Position numbers and translations under genes: made by a program. Below the pieces are notes generated by a model. It worked only from the letters and a program-made list of their open reading frames with translations. It was not told the origin of the DNA and did not search any database. From Embiotoca jacksoni (Eukaryota > Chordata > Actinopteri > Embiotocidae): a stretch of DNA of 64,000 bases. The stretch covers positions 7,072,156 to 7,136,155 of the forward strand of contig JAKOON010000018.1 in NCBI GenBank assembly GCA_022577435.1, in the 5' to 3' direction. Positions 24,592-36,412 of this stretch are shown here, piece after piece (within the stretch, counting starts at the first letter, position 1; the number at the start of each line of letters is the position of its first letter).

Positions 24592-26139
24592 TTTGCAAAG
24601 ACACAACACTGTCTTCATCACTACTGTGAAATACATTTATTATTTATTTTATAATGGTCATGCATTGTTCTCATTTGGCCTTTCAGAGGCTATTGCATGG
24701 TAACTTATGTGACTTTTGAAATCCTGACTGTTTGAAGCTATGTTTCTGATACTATCAGACTGTAACTGCAGATCCAAAGTGAAAATGTTCAGCAATGGCA
24801 TTGACTTCTTATTTCACCTATGATATGGCTTCTAACAGGACGAACACCATCGGGCATGTGAACAAGGTTAAAACCTTGATTTTTACTGCATGGATCAGGC
24901 ACACTAGAAACTACATTTCTCCTGCAGAACACCAATTTAGTGACATTTCTTATAGATGCATGTGCAAGACAAACTTCAACACTGAAAGAAAAGAGATATT
25001 TACACAACAGTGCATTCTCATACGTTAAATAATTCTGAAGTCCAACTGAAACACAGTAGCATCGAGAAGTTAGTATAAGCAGGCTGAACATTTGAGAAAC
25101 TGAGACACTTTCTCTGGGTTCACCAGGTTACCGTGCATTTAAAGTGTTCTGTGATCACCTGCGTAACCTGATTTCTCTGGGTAGTCTGGTTTACTGAGTG
25201 CATGTAAATGTATTGAGTGAGAGGAGAGTCAGGGTGCTATCACAGTCTGCACACACCCACATGAGTACTTGTGTCATGAGCCTTCAAAAGAAACCAGCTT
25301 TTCCTCTGAGTAATAAATGCAATTTGACTTTCAGGACGAAATCCTGACATAGAACCTTTGCAGATGGTCCAAAAAAATCAAGATCACAGGCAGATAAAAG
25401 TCAATTTATTTCCAATTGTGTTAAAACCAAAACCTAGACGAGAAACAGGAACATCTTCTGCCAGAGGTTTTGGTGCTGTACGTCACTCAAAATCTATTTT
25501 CTAACATTAGATGTTGAACCCTGTAGGCTGAAAGTGCCTTTTAAAAGCTGCTGGTTTCATTTTTCATAGAGACGAGCAGCTGTGGTCAGTTTGAGTTCAT
25601 GTCAGCTTGATTAGAGCTACATTTAAAGCCTACAGGCAGTGAGTATTGGATCCCAAAAAAGAGCACTTGAAGGCACCAGAAACACAAAAAGTGCGTCGGA
25701 GAAAGTTGCGAATTATTGTTGTGGCCTAAAACCGAGACAACACTTCAAATTACATTAATGAAGACATCTAACATTTTATACCAAGACATAACAAGGTCTT
25801 CTTGCGTGGCTTTAGTCCAAGATAGATTCCTGACAGTAAACAATGGCTTTCACCCAATTAAATACTGCAGCTTGCCAACTCAGCCAAGCTGGTTGTGGAT
25901 AACTGTAATTAATTACAATTCAGTTGATAGTAAGCAAAATAAGTTAAACACCCTACTGGAGCATCAAAGGTCATTTTACTTATCTTCTTTTCCCCCAACA
26001 AATCATGCAGTAACATCTGGTCCAAATAATTATCCAAATAAGCTATATACTGTCAGAACAATGGCCCATTAGCTATGACACACAAACTTATCGCTAAGCA
26101 GGACTTTAGCTTTTGAAATCTTTGTCCTGCAGTTTTAAG
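24592..26139. other. Intergenic, nothing firm
   Basis: No supported gene. At 24789-25091 both strands are open for 77-100 codons without any motif. Around 25880-25930 there is a TAATTAATTACAATT homeodomain-like palindromic cluster. Confidence 0.5.
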
Positions 26140-26395
26140 TCTGAAAGTAATATCTCTCTATATATTTCAGAAATCTCTGTCTGTTTGTCTTTGGCATATC
26201 TCCACAACCATTCGTCCCACCTGCTTCAAACTCGGTGGGTGTGTTGCTGGGGACACGATGTTGCGCCTTTTATGCGATTTGGACACGTGACACATGCGAA
26301 ACAGTCAGTATTCATAAATATTTGTAAAAAGACAAATACAAAACGCGTGGAAAAAAGAAAACCTGGCAGCCCGCTTTGACGGGTTGCCAAGTTTG
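26140..26395 (+). mobile_element. Helitron-like fragment with 3' hairpin (tentative)
   Basis: A segment reading GGCATATCTCCACAACCATT then CAAACTCGGTGGGTGTGTTG resembles text I associate with fish Helitron-type repeats. It ends with a hairpin whose arms are TGGCAGCCCG (26364-26373) and CGGGTTGCCA (26380-26389), separated by CTTTGA, with one mismatch. Helitrons end in a hairpin near a CTRR terminus, but no clear CTRR follows at the expected distance. Treat as tentative. Confidence 0.35.
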
Positions 26396-27727
26396 ATGTA
26401 GACTCCACCTACCCTTCCGGGACCACAAAGCATCAAGACAGACAAAGTCGAATGTTTCCACAGCAAGAAACATCAAGTTTCTCTAGAAACTGTATTTGCC
26501 CTGCTGTTAAAACACTTAGTGCTCTCACTTTCAATTTCACATAAGCCGAATGAAATAACTACCATTGTGACAGCTGCTCTAGACATTTAAGGTTGTGTTA
26601 ATTTTTATAACTAAAGGCTTGGGTAGTTTAATCGACAGCATACTATACAAGATCATCATATATTCACATCGGGGCTGTCTGTGACAACCATGTACATAAG
26701 TAAATGGACTTTCCACCAGTTTTTTTCAAATATAAAATTATATTTTCTCAGTTAAGTGCCATTTAACTTACATGATCTGTTTTCAAGTAGTTGATATTAA
26801 CATTATTGTTCGCTAAAAGTACACAGGTTCACTAATTTATTTTACTTGGCCATGCTCATCTTTCGACCTGAGATGCATCATGTGCTGGTAGTGAAGTCTT
26901 TCCATCTCCTCTATTAATGATCAAATTAAAATGTCTGGTGACGTAGTGAAGCGTGTACTCACCTACGTCGGCAGCAAGCTGTTCTCAAGAAAGCTTGCTC
27001 GTTTTTTCACAAGGAAGAGATGAAATTATACTGAAATGTGGCCTTGGAAATGTTACCCAACACACTAATACTGTATACAGTACATACTCAGTATACACTG
27101 TCTAATGATGTCAGATGAAGCATGGCAAAGGATGGATAAAGAAAGTGAAGATACCTCACACAAACAATCTACAGTGCAGCAGATACCTTGCTTGTAGCAT
27201 TAGTTTAATGTCAGAAGGAAGGCAGATGGTTATCTGTTGTGCTTTCTGATCAGTAAAAACAAACAGATTAAAATACATTTGGATGTAGTTCAGGGTTTGT
27301 AGTGAAAGCTGCCAGACATGAAATTCCCAGTGCCAGTTCAAATGCAAAACAGAAAAAAAAGCTTGCTTGCCATGCAGGTCATTGTCACAGACAAGCCTAT
27401 TGTTGAAGACACTCTTCCCGTGGGTAGTACACTCTGCATGGCCCACAGGTATCTCACTGAATGCAAAGAAGAGTGGAACAAAGAACTGTAAGCTGACATT
27501 TTCCTTTGTTAACAAGGAGACACAGCGAAAACGTAACTGCTTTGGGGAATTTTAATAATGAATTAATATTACATTGGTGGATGATAATGTGCTTTCAAAG
27601 TTACAGTGGGGATAGCATCAATGTTTTTTGGACCATATTACGCAAATCTGGAAACTATAGTTGGTTGGTATCATCATATTTAGGCATAATTTATTTCTAC
27701 TGCACCTTTCATACCAACAAGGAGTAC

Positions 27728-27775
<48 letters not shown>

Positions 27776-28444
27776 TTCTATCAACTTATTTGATAATTTT
27801 TTTGGGTCGTTATAAGGGAGCATAGTCAGAGACAAATTACTGTGAAAGGACAAGGGCAGACAACAAAAGTAAAAACCCTGTTAGTGGCATTTATCTCGTA
27901 CTTCTTAACAAATTAAGCTACACTGAATTCAAGGTAACTTTACAACCATAAAAAAATGCAGGATGCATGCTAATAATAACCTGAATGTAACTACTAGTCA
28001 CTCTCTTGACATCATATCTGATCTATAATAAAGTGCAATCCAAACCCAACTTTTTTTTACTGCTGCTGTTCAAATAAGCATTCAGCAGGGGTGAGAATTA
28101 TTGTGAAGAAATGCCATGTAATTGCCAAAGAGATCAGCACTAACTAAAGAATCGTATTAAAAATACATCTACAAATTATGACAGTGTCTAAATGTGACTG
28201 TTGTCGGCTGCTGTGTGGAAAACTACATTCAATGTGAAATAAGATCATGATAGCTCATGACATGATGGTGAAAGGCCAATATTACACTGATGTCTTTAAC
28301 AAATCAGCATGGGTTTGTTTGGCTGCACTGTAACAGATAGATCAATTGCTCTTCAGTTGTATTTATGACAAATATTAAGATTCAAAACCTTAAGATCTAA
28401 GGGAGGCAGAGTTGACTTTATGTTTCAATCAAGTGGCAACTTAC
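26396..28444. other. Intergenic, no gene seen
   Basis: AT-rich, with one TA microsatellite (listed). Open frames near 27156-27555 lack motifs and overlap each other on opposite strands. Confidence 0.55.
27733..27773. repeat. (TA)n microsatellite
   Basis: About 20 uninterrupted TA units. Confidence 0.95.
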
Positions 28445-28905
28445 CGTGACGTCACCCATTGGTTTGTGAAATGCCATTTTGAAGCCTCGAGTTAGTAACT
28501 TTGTCTGCAGCCATCTTGGTTTTTTTTGGAGCCAGAAGTGACCATGTTTGGATAAGAGGGTGGGGCTGAGGAAGAGGGGAGGGGGGGGATCTGACCGAGA
28601 ACCATAGGACACAATGCCCGCCCACCTGTACCAGAAACCTGACCGCACCCCAAACATACCTCTCTTTGAGGCCGAGTTATTTTCAGAAGGACCACCAGAA
28701 CACTGAGCAAATTACACCATAATGACTTGATGAAAAATGTTATTGACTCATGAGTGAAGTTGATATTGATTTAATAGGAATTCAGAGGCTTTCAGGAGCA
28801 AGCCCCTGGCGGCCAGCAGTGGTGTTGCGATTTACATCAGTTTCGCATTGGCTTCACTTTTCAGTCATGAACTTTATGCACATTTTTATTCAGTCTATGT
28901 TTATA
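28445..28905 (+). repeat. Interspersed repeat family A, copy 2
   Basis: Head GACGTCACCCATTGGTTTGT, then CATTTTGAAGCCTCGAGTT, GCCATCTTGGTTTTTTTTGG, GACCATGTTTGGATAAGAGG, TACCAGAAACCTGACC, CTTTGAGGCCGAG, GGACCACCAGAACACTGA, CATAATGACTTGATG, AGCCCCTGGCGGCC and TTGGCTTCACTTTTCAG, ending in an ATTTTTATTCAGTCTATG segment. Same order and strand as copy 1. The most complete and least degenerate head of the six. Confidence 0.75.
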
Positions 28906-29999
28906 ATATATGTTTGGTTGGTGATGAAGTTTTTAAAGTTTTTCAGAAATTCCACTCCTATTTTGTCGTCTTAAATTCAATCTGGGTTTTGTGTTTATTT
29001 GATTATTTGCCCCACCCTGATTAGTTTCAGCTGTCCCTCATTGTCCACCTCTCTCTCGTGTATTTAGCCTGTGTGCTCTCCATTTCTCTGTCAGTTCATT
29101 TCAGTTGCCAGCTTGTGCCCATGTTTTTGAAATGTTCTTTGTCAATTCCTCATGTCTCTTTAGTCATTGTTCTTTCTCTTTATGTCATAGTTAGTGTCAG
29201 TATATTTTTGGATACAGCCAGTGGACTTCCTTGGAGAGATTGCCTGTCTTTAGTTCTTAAAGCATTTTGTTTTCATGAAACCCTCCTGTTCCCATGTCGT
29301 GCGTTTGAGTCCTTCCTGGATCTCAGCAGTCATCAGTAATTTTTGATTGATACTGTATATTTGTTTTTATGACACTTTTTGTTTTAATCACTTTACCTCT
29401 GATATTTTGTCATTTTTGATCAAAAAGAAAATGCTTGAAATGCAATAATTTTGGCAGAGCATATAGGCAAGACAATATTTATAGATAAAGCATGTAGCAG
29501 ATGCAGTTGAAAAGTGTAAAATACATTTGAGCGAGTAATTTCTGAAGTAATGATCATATGGACAAACACTGTAACATGCAGATGTCCTTATCTAAAGCCT
29601 ATACATATGTTCTAGATTTGAATGGTGCTCGTGATGGATGAAAAAATTAGGAATAACACTTTAATATAGCTCATAAAGTTGCTAATATCTGTTTAAAATT
29701 TCAGGACGCTCCCAAACCCATTGACACAGGCACTTTACAGAACTACAGTATATTGTCCCAAAAGCTATTTGGCTTCACCCTGTTCTTTCACAGCAACCCT
29801 GAGTCGCACAAGAGGATCTCTTTACAGCTCACTTCACATTTAATCTGAGAGCCACGAACATAAACCAGACCACTACACTTGGTCTGTTTGCTGCAGCGAC
29901 TGAGGCAAAGGGACAGGAAATCATTGCCATCAAAACAACTCTGGCAAAGGTCAGTCAAATCAGGGAAATTCAATTAGTCACCTTGAAGAAAAGCAGAGA

Positions 30000-30200
30000 C
30001 CTGTTACAGATGTGGAGTAGAGGACAGGAGGAGGGGGAAGGTCGGCGAATGCCACATAATGGAATGGATTTGTTTGTGTTTGACTGTGTTGAGTGTGTTA
30101 GCAGGCTAATTAAGGTGTATAATTAGGGCATCTCTAGTTCTTAATTAACATGACAATAAAAAAAAGGATTAAAATGATTAATGCAGCTCATCGCTTACAT
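30000..30200. promoter_or_regulatory. Possible conserved non-coding element
   Basis: Contains TTAGCAGGCTAATTAAGG, TATAATTAGGGC, TTCTTAATTAACATG and GATTAATGCAG within about 120 bases. This is a dense run of TAATTA-type homeodomain cores in a segment otherwise free of repeats. Inferred enhancer-like. Confidence 0.25.
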
Positions 30201-30389
30201 TCGGACATACATACTGCAACTTAAAAGAGTCATCTACTCTTTGGATGAATTATGCACACCATTGTTGAGCACTTCTGTGGAGCCTGTATATTGAACTTTA
30301 ATGCTCTGATCCCGCAAAGCTTTTTTTAGCTTTTCTACACTGGTTCCAAAGAGAAGAGCAAAACAAGAGTTTGGAGCTGAAGACTGAAT

Positions 30390-30780
30390 AATTTTAAGCG
30401 TCTTTTAATAGCAGTTGAACTTAATTTGCAGGCAACCCTATGCAATCTCATCTTTCAGAAAGGTCTCGTCCATGCTATCACAGGGAAATATAGGAAAGGT
30501 TGAAAAGGTTACGATTGGCAAATTTGCTCCTATTGTAGGAGACGCAGACGAGCTGCTGGGTCTTTTCAGCGACGGAATTCATTAGACGAGCAATTCATTT
30601 GGTTGTTAGCGAGGCCTCATTTTGTCAGGTAACAAAGGCTGCAGCTGTATTCATGGAGTTATCTGGCATGTTTGCACTTGTCACACACAGCAAGAGGTCT
30701 GAAATAACACAACTGAGTGAAGCGTTAGAGATTGTCTGATCATGATTCAATTAAGTATAATATTTAACTTTGCCTGCAAA
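30390..30780. promoter_or_regulatory. Possible conserved non-coding element
   Basis: A repeat-free segment with near-even base composition, spanning TTGCAGGCAACCC, GATTGGCAAATTTG, GACGGAATTCATTAGACGAG, GCAATTCATTTGG and GCAGCTGTATTCATGG. It has no coding frame and no transposon signature. The mixed SOX/homeodomain/E-box-like cores fit an enhancer. Confidence 0.25.
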
Positions 30781-33383
30781 CTGAGCCTCTTTTATTTTAT
30801 TTTCACTAACTGTGAACAAAGTGAGCGATAATGCGGTGATTAAAAGCAGAGTAGCTTTGAACAATTGGTAGCCCTGATTTTCCTGCATGTCATCCAGCTG
30901 ACTTCAAAGTTGTCACAAGTTTTAGATGGAAGAATTATTATTATTGATACTTAGATACTGATAGTTGATTCCGTTTCACTATCAAAGTCTCTGAAAATGT
31001 AGCTTTAAATCTTCTGTGGTTTTGTGTAAAGCTAGATCTCTATTACTAAAGCTCCTTTTCTGATGGTAATGGCTCGGCTCCAAGCAACTATACTCCCTTT
31101 TTTTGTTTTTATATTCTCCTTGAATGATATCTGGTACTTGTTACCTGTTACTATTTTTTGCATAACCTCTGCTGAGGTTTCAAGCGAGCTGAGGTGAAAC
31201 TAAACGGTGACAAGAAAAACAAAAATTCTGAAGTTTTGCACTCACCGAGTGCAACATTTAGTTTTCCTTAAAAACTAAAAGCTATTCTCTCTTGTCGCCA
31301 CCTTTTTCTCCCCTGCGGGGTCACCAAGAGCCATTTCCAGCCTTTGATGAAAGCTAACATGCTTTTGACCAGGTAAGCTGCAGTTAGAGTGGTTAAAGTG
31401 CAATAAGATATTTTCTAAATTGTGTGTGACATTCCCCTATATGTGAATGTCTGTTTTGCATTTGATGCTGGGCAAGAAGTGCACATTGTTTTTTCAGAGC
31501 AGTTTTTCTGAAAGTGTCTGCTGCTCCTGAAAATGAAGCTGCTGAAAGCAAGAGTATCCCAACACTGAGCTGAAAGGAGCCAAAACGCTCCATAAGGCTG
31601 AAGGTTGATGATTTTATGTGGTTCGTCACGAGAAGCAGCTGCTTTCACTCAATCTGTTAATAACATGCAAATATAGATTTTTGCAGCTTTAAATGCCAAA
31701 ACTGCAAACTCAAATGTCAGAGCAGATACCTGCTGTGTTTCGATGGCGGTAGAGTCATTAGTCAATCTGTACCTTGAGCATGCCGACAACGCAAAATGAT
31801 TTTTTTTGTATTGCATTTTGCACCAGGATTGCAGTTTTGGTTGATTAGAAACACCATCCTTGACTGAGCTACTCTTCGCACTGGGGTGCATGGTGACCCA
31901 CATACCAAACTGGTGACCAAACAAACTCAGTATGCCTCAGGAAAATGCCAGATCCTCGGTGCGGAGATGCTTTTCTCGCTGCATGCCTATAAGAGCATGC
32001 AGTCTGTAGTCTCTAATGGACCCTTAACGGTCTAGCTGGTAGCTATTGATCAAGGCCATATAAAGTGAAGAACGTTTGAAGACTAAAGCCAGTAGAGTAA
32101 TGTTTATCTGACCACTTAAATGTTTATGTGCCCACCCAATTTAGCGGTTTCAATTAGTTGCTGTATTTACAGTTTACAGCTTAAATGAACAGGCGTGTTG
32201 GAGTCTGACACAGTGTTTCCGATGGAAAGCCATAGGTCGGTTAGAACAGCTGTAGGCCTCCATATCCCCATATAAGTTTCAGATTTACTGTAGGTAGATA
32301 AAATGTTGTGCTTCATCTTATGGTGTGTTATTCTGAATGTGAACGCTTTGCACGTGTACAAATGCTCGAGTATTACAAACAGTCAAAGCATGACCATCAG
32401 GTAAAATGCCAGTGTAAAGCAGACCAGACACAATGGAGCTTTTACTGTGAAAATCATGAGCCAATCTTTTATGTCAGTTTCAGCAAAGCGCATTTGAGGA
32501 CCAAGAAATAAAAGGAAGGAAAAGAATAGTATCACTTTAATCAAGGTTTTTCATTTTAAACCGATTTTATTTCTGGAAAAGAAAAATTGTGTTAAGTGCA
32601 TATGTAGGTAATAAAAGCAAAACAGACATTCATTTTCCATTTACAGCAGTTTAGTAGCAAAAAGTGACAAAACGGTTTCTCTGTTTAGTAGATTTCTGAA
32701 AGATTGCTGAAAGTGGAAAGCTATAATGCATCTCTATGATTTCAAATAATCTTTATTATCACATTCACTAATGTTGATGTAAAATCTATAGCCTACGTGA
32801 TAATAATATTAGCATTATTAGACCAGAATAATCCCAGGTCAAAGGCTTCACCAGGCTTGGGACTTTAACAAATCAACATCAGAAATAACCTGAGGAAGCA
32901 TCAGCTTCACAGTTAAAAAAAACCAAACATCTGGATGAGAGTTTTTCCTTTCCTGCCCCTGCGTGATGCCTTAATGTGCAGTCATGAGAGTTATTTTTGT
33001 ATTTACCAACTCACAGTAACTGCATGTTCCGAAAGGACTTCCTTCCTAAAATAACTTCCTTAAAGACACTGCTATTCCCTTGAGTAAGTTAAATAATCCT
33101 TTAAAGTGTGGATCTGTGTGTTGTCATGATGCTGCCTATCTGTCCATCACCGATGAAGACGATAATTACCCGTGTGAAGATTTGACTGATGAGATGAGGG
33201 ACACTAGGTGCCACAAATCAAACAGTGCTCCTAAAACTTGATAGGCTATGTCCTGGAAAGACCTCGTAGTTGTCATTAAATGTATCACCTTATGTCATGC
33301 AATGATACACAATAATGCCACAGGTATGAAGTTACTAATGAAGCTGCTTTAGTGACCTAGCCAACTAGCCTACTTTGTACTTC

Positions 33384-33525
33384 ATCTGAGAAGTTAAGTG
33401 GGAGTCTATGGAGCCAAAGGCTTTTTGAAGCCAGCCCCTAGCGGCCCTCGGTGCTATTGCCCTTTAAGGCACTTCCACATTGGTTCACTTTTCAGACCCA
33501 GGAGCTACATCCATCAGTCTATGAG
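33384..33525 (+). repeat. Interspersed repeat family A, copy 3 (3' part only)
   Basis: Holds only the 3' third of the family: GGGAGTCTATGGAGCC, CAGCCCCTAGCGGCCC, GCCCTTTAAGGCACTTCC and TTGGTTCACTTTTCAGACCC, ending in ATCAGTCTATGAG. 5'-truncated relative to copies 1, 2, 4 and 5, same strand. Confidence 0.7.
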
Positions 33526-36239
33526 TGCACCAGCAGAATAATTGTCTAACCTCCCAAGCTTAAAAAACTATGAGAACAACCAAAGCTTTAGTTTGTGGGC
33601 TATAATTCAGGAAACCCTTCAAATTTCTACTCACAGGAAGCACTTTGCACTTGGTCACAGTCATAACAGACTAACGTCCTTCTTTCATACTGATAAAATT
33701 GAGTGAAGAACAACAAACACAATCATTTTCCTTTTTTTAAAGCCTGCAAGAGACAAAAAAAACCCATTATTTTGAATCTTCTTTTTTATTTGCTTTTTGT
33801 TTTCCAGGATGAATTAAATAATTGGACAGATTCTGCATGAACCAACACCACAAGTATGGTAGAAAATTCTGAGATCACTCATCCTGCTCACCTTGAGTTA
33901 CAATATTTTTTTGGAAAAGGAAAATGCCAGCATGAGTTCACATTGATTTATTGCAAAAACAAAGGTTCACTACGAGTGTGCTGCAATCCTTTCTATAATT
34001 TGCATCCACGTTATGCCATGGTAATACTGGAAAACGGACTGCTCCAGGGGGGACCCAATCCCCATGCTGTTAAAATAGAGGTTGATCCAACTGGATGTTT
34101 CATTATTTTGCTCGAAAGAATACAGAGAAAAAGAAAGGAGTAAAGCTCAGATGCATATTTACAGCTTATTAGCCAGATACAAGGGGACATTACTTAGCTC
34201 CATGCTGCGTGTCCTGCCATCTTGACTGCATCCAGGGACCTCACAGTGGAAACCTGTCATCGGCAGCACATTGTATGTCTTTGCACTTTTCTTCCAGGCA
34301 ATGTGGCAAACTCTTTACTGGCTCTCCAGAGATGGAGAATGACCAACTTTAACTAAATGTCCTGTTCAGTGGTCCAAAGAAGCCATTTAAGAATGCAGTG
34401 AAATGTTCCCTCTGGCACACGCTGCCTCGCCAATTAGAGGTCAGAATGGAGGTACTTGTGCAGCACACCGCTGTAGATAGATGATGTCATTGTTTGGGGA
34501 AGAACACAAAGCAAAATAAAGAGGCATAGCTCAGTAGAAGTGCAAGGTAAAGGTAAAGGCAAAGGAAGCAGCTAAATTGCACATCAAGAGTCGTGATGTT
34601 AGGCAGGTAAAGAAAAAAATAAGCAAACATCAAAGGTATTATATATATATTTTTTTTTTACAACCTTAAGAACCATACAAAGATACTTTTTGTTTTTGTT
34701 TTAAACAAAACCCATCTCTATATAGTTGAAGTCTCTTCTTTTAAGCTTCTCTCTGGAAATCTACCAAGAACAGGCTGTTTTGTGTCTGTCTCTTTAAGGC
34801 ACACTGATATCAATAACCCTGTCTTCGGATTGGCTGACTCTTTTCGCCACTCCGGCACTATCACAAGTTTTCTTCGGGCTTGTATAGCTTGTTAGCTGTG
34901 TGGCACAATAACCAGTCATTGTTTTCTTCCAGATAACAGGTTGGACAGTGACTTGTGCTGAGGGCAGACCTATGACATAAGCGTGAGTTTGTGACATCAC
35001 AAACTTGCACTAGCTTAAGGTGGATTGAGCCTTTTACCGTTTTCACAGCCTTCATACAGTACTGAGACCTGCTTTAAAAACAAAAGAGAAACAAAAATCA
35101 AAACTTATGCGATAAGGGACCTTTAAATATGTGGCTTTAAACCAAGCAGACAGCTGCTGTGTGGTTTCTTTGTATGCGAAAACAAATCTGTTGTGGGGTG
35201 GACAGTAGCAATTTGTTTACTTTGCCCGAGGACACTGGCTATGTTTTGCCTGGGGGCCACATAGTTGCCATGACAGGTTGAAATAAGGACATCAAAACCA
35301 CCCTAGGCGAGACTGTACATTTTACTTTGGGTCAACTTTGTCTAACAATAAGCTCACATGCTCCAATGTGCTGCAATACAGATAAAAAGAGAAGGTTTAG
35401 CCAATATTTTATTCAGTTTAGTGAGACCAGTGCACTCCAATTAGGAGGCTGTATTATAACTTTGTGTTTTTGTGTTCATTTTCGATCATTACTCTACAAA
35501 AATGCGGTCCAGGTGATTGACTAATATTTTAAAACACCATAGGTCTGAATAGGACACCATAGGATTGTACTAGTATTTCTACTACGATTTTACATACTTT
35601 TTTGTCATGTCAGTGCACTGTAGCCATCCTAAAATAATGTTTAATCCACAGATAATGAGGCTTTTATTGTTATGTTTGGGCTGTGTCTGTCATGATTGGC
35701 AGTTCCTGTAGCTTATCAAGCCCTGCTATTTCAGTGGCCTCTTGCCCCTGTTGTTAACCTGATGCCACAATTTAGATTTTCTGGCTCCACATAATCAAAC
35801 TACCATCTGAAGAGAAACATGATGACTGATTTCACAGATGTAACTTTTCAGTTCAAGGTGACAACTCACCTCAAACTTCATAAACACATCAAAAAAATAA
35901 ATCTTTACACACTGACTGATGCTGCACACCGAACCGAAGTTGATCACTGCACTCTTTACGGCACAGTACAGCAACATTGGACCAAATACTTCCAAACACT
36001 TTGTGCTGAATCTGAAATGCAAATGAAAAATGAGATCAGTAATGCAGGATTAAGAAATTTGTTCCAGGTTATTTTTGGCTTGTGGACAGTGGCTTTCACT
36101 TTATATCAGGAAGGTTAGAGAACAGGATGTTTAAATTAACACGTGTTCAGTGCTGTACTGATTTGATTATGCTGACTTTTAGTCAGAGGGCATATTCCTG
36201 TTCTTAGACCTGAATTATTCATGTGGAATTTAAATATTA
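33526..36239. other. Intergenic, no firm gene
   Basis: An ATG-initiated 95-codon frame at 33856-34143 (plus) has no recognisable domain, signal peptide or homologue that I know, so it is left uncalled. The stretch 34785-35125, with TGTCTCTTTAAGGCACACTG, GATTGGCTGA and GTGACATCACAAACTTG, resembles a degenerate fish interspersed repeat but no boundaries are visible. Confidence 0.45.
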
Positions 36240-36412
36240 ATTTAAGAATTAAAATGGCACTTACTGATAGCATTTTGTAGTTTGGCTTTTTTGAAGAAAT
36301 TGTATTTTATTGATTCCTGTTGTTCTGGGTTGTGTACCCTCATGGTTGAAATGCACTTATTGTAAGTCGCTTTGGATAAAAGCGTCAGCTAAATGAAATG
36401 TAATGTAATGTA
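36240..36412 (+). mobile_element. Retroelement 3' tail, ATGTA-type
   Basis: Ends TTGTAAGTCGCTTTGGATAA then AAGCGTCAGCTAAATGAAAT and (GTAAT)n. This 'GTCGCTTTGGATAAAAGCGTC.GCTAAATGA' tail closes many fish retroelements, either LINEs or SINEs that share a LINE tail. The preceding phrase TTCCTGTTGTTCTGGGTTGT and the segment from about 36240 appear to belong to the same truncated insertion. No coding capacity. A different family from the CCCC-type tails. Confidence 0.7.

Larger units (their letters stand above)
28906..33383. other. Intergenic, no gene seen
   Basis: No supported gene. The segment 28980-29340 (pyrimidine-rich, with CCTCATTGTCCACCTCTCTC) resembles a common fish repeat type but is too degenerate to name. 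Two CNE-like blocks at 30000-30200 and 30390-30780 are listed separately. The frames at 31393-31924 (minus) show no motif. Confidence 0.5.

Noticed and set aside
26364..26389. Hairpin considered as a microRNA or transcription terminator
   Set aside because: Stem too short for a microRNA precursor and no T-run; better explained as a transposon end.
33856..34143. 95-codon ATG frame on the plus strand
   Set aside because: No recognisable motif, no splice context, ordinary AT-rich composition. Possible but unsupported.
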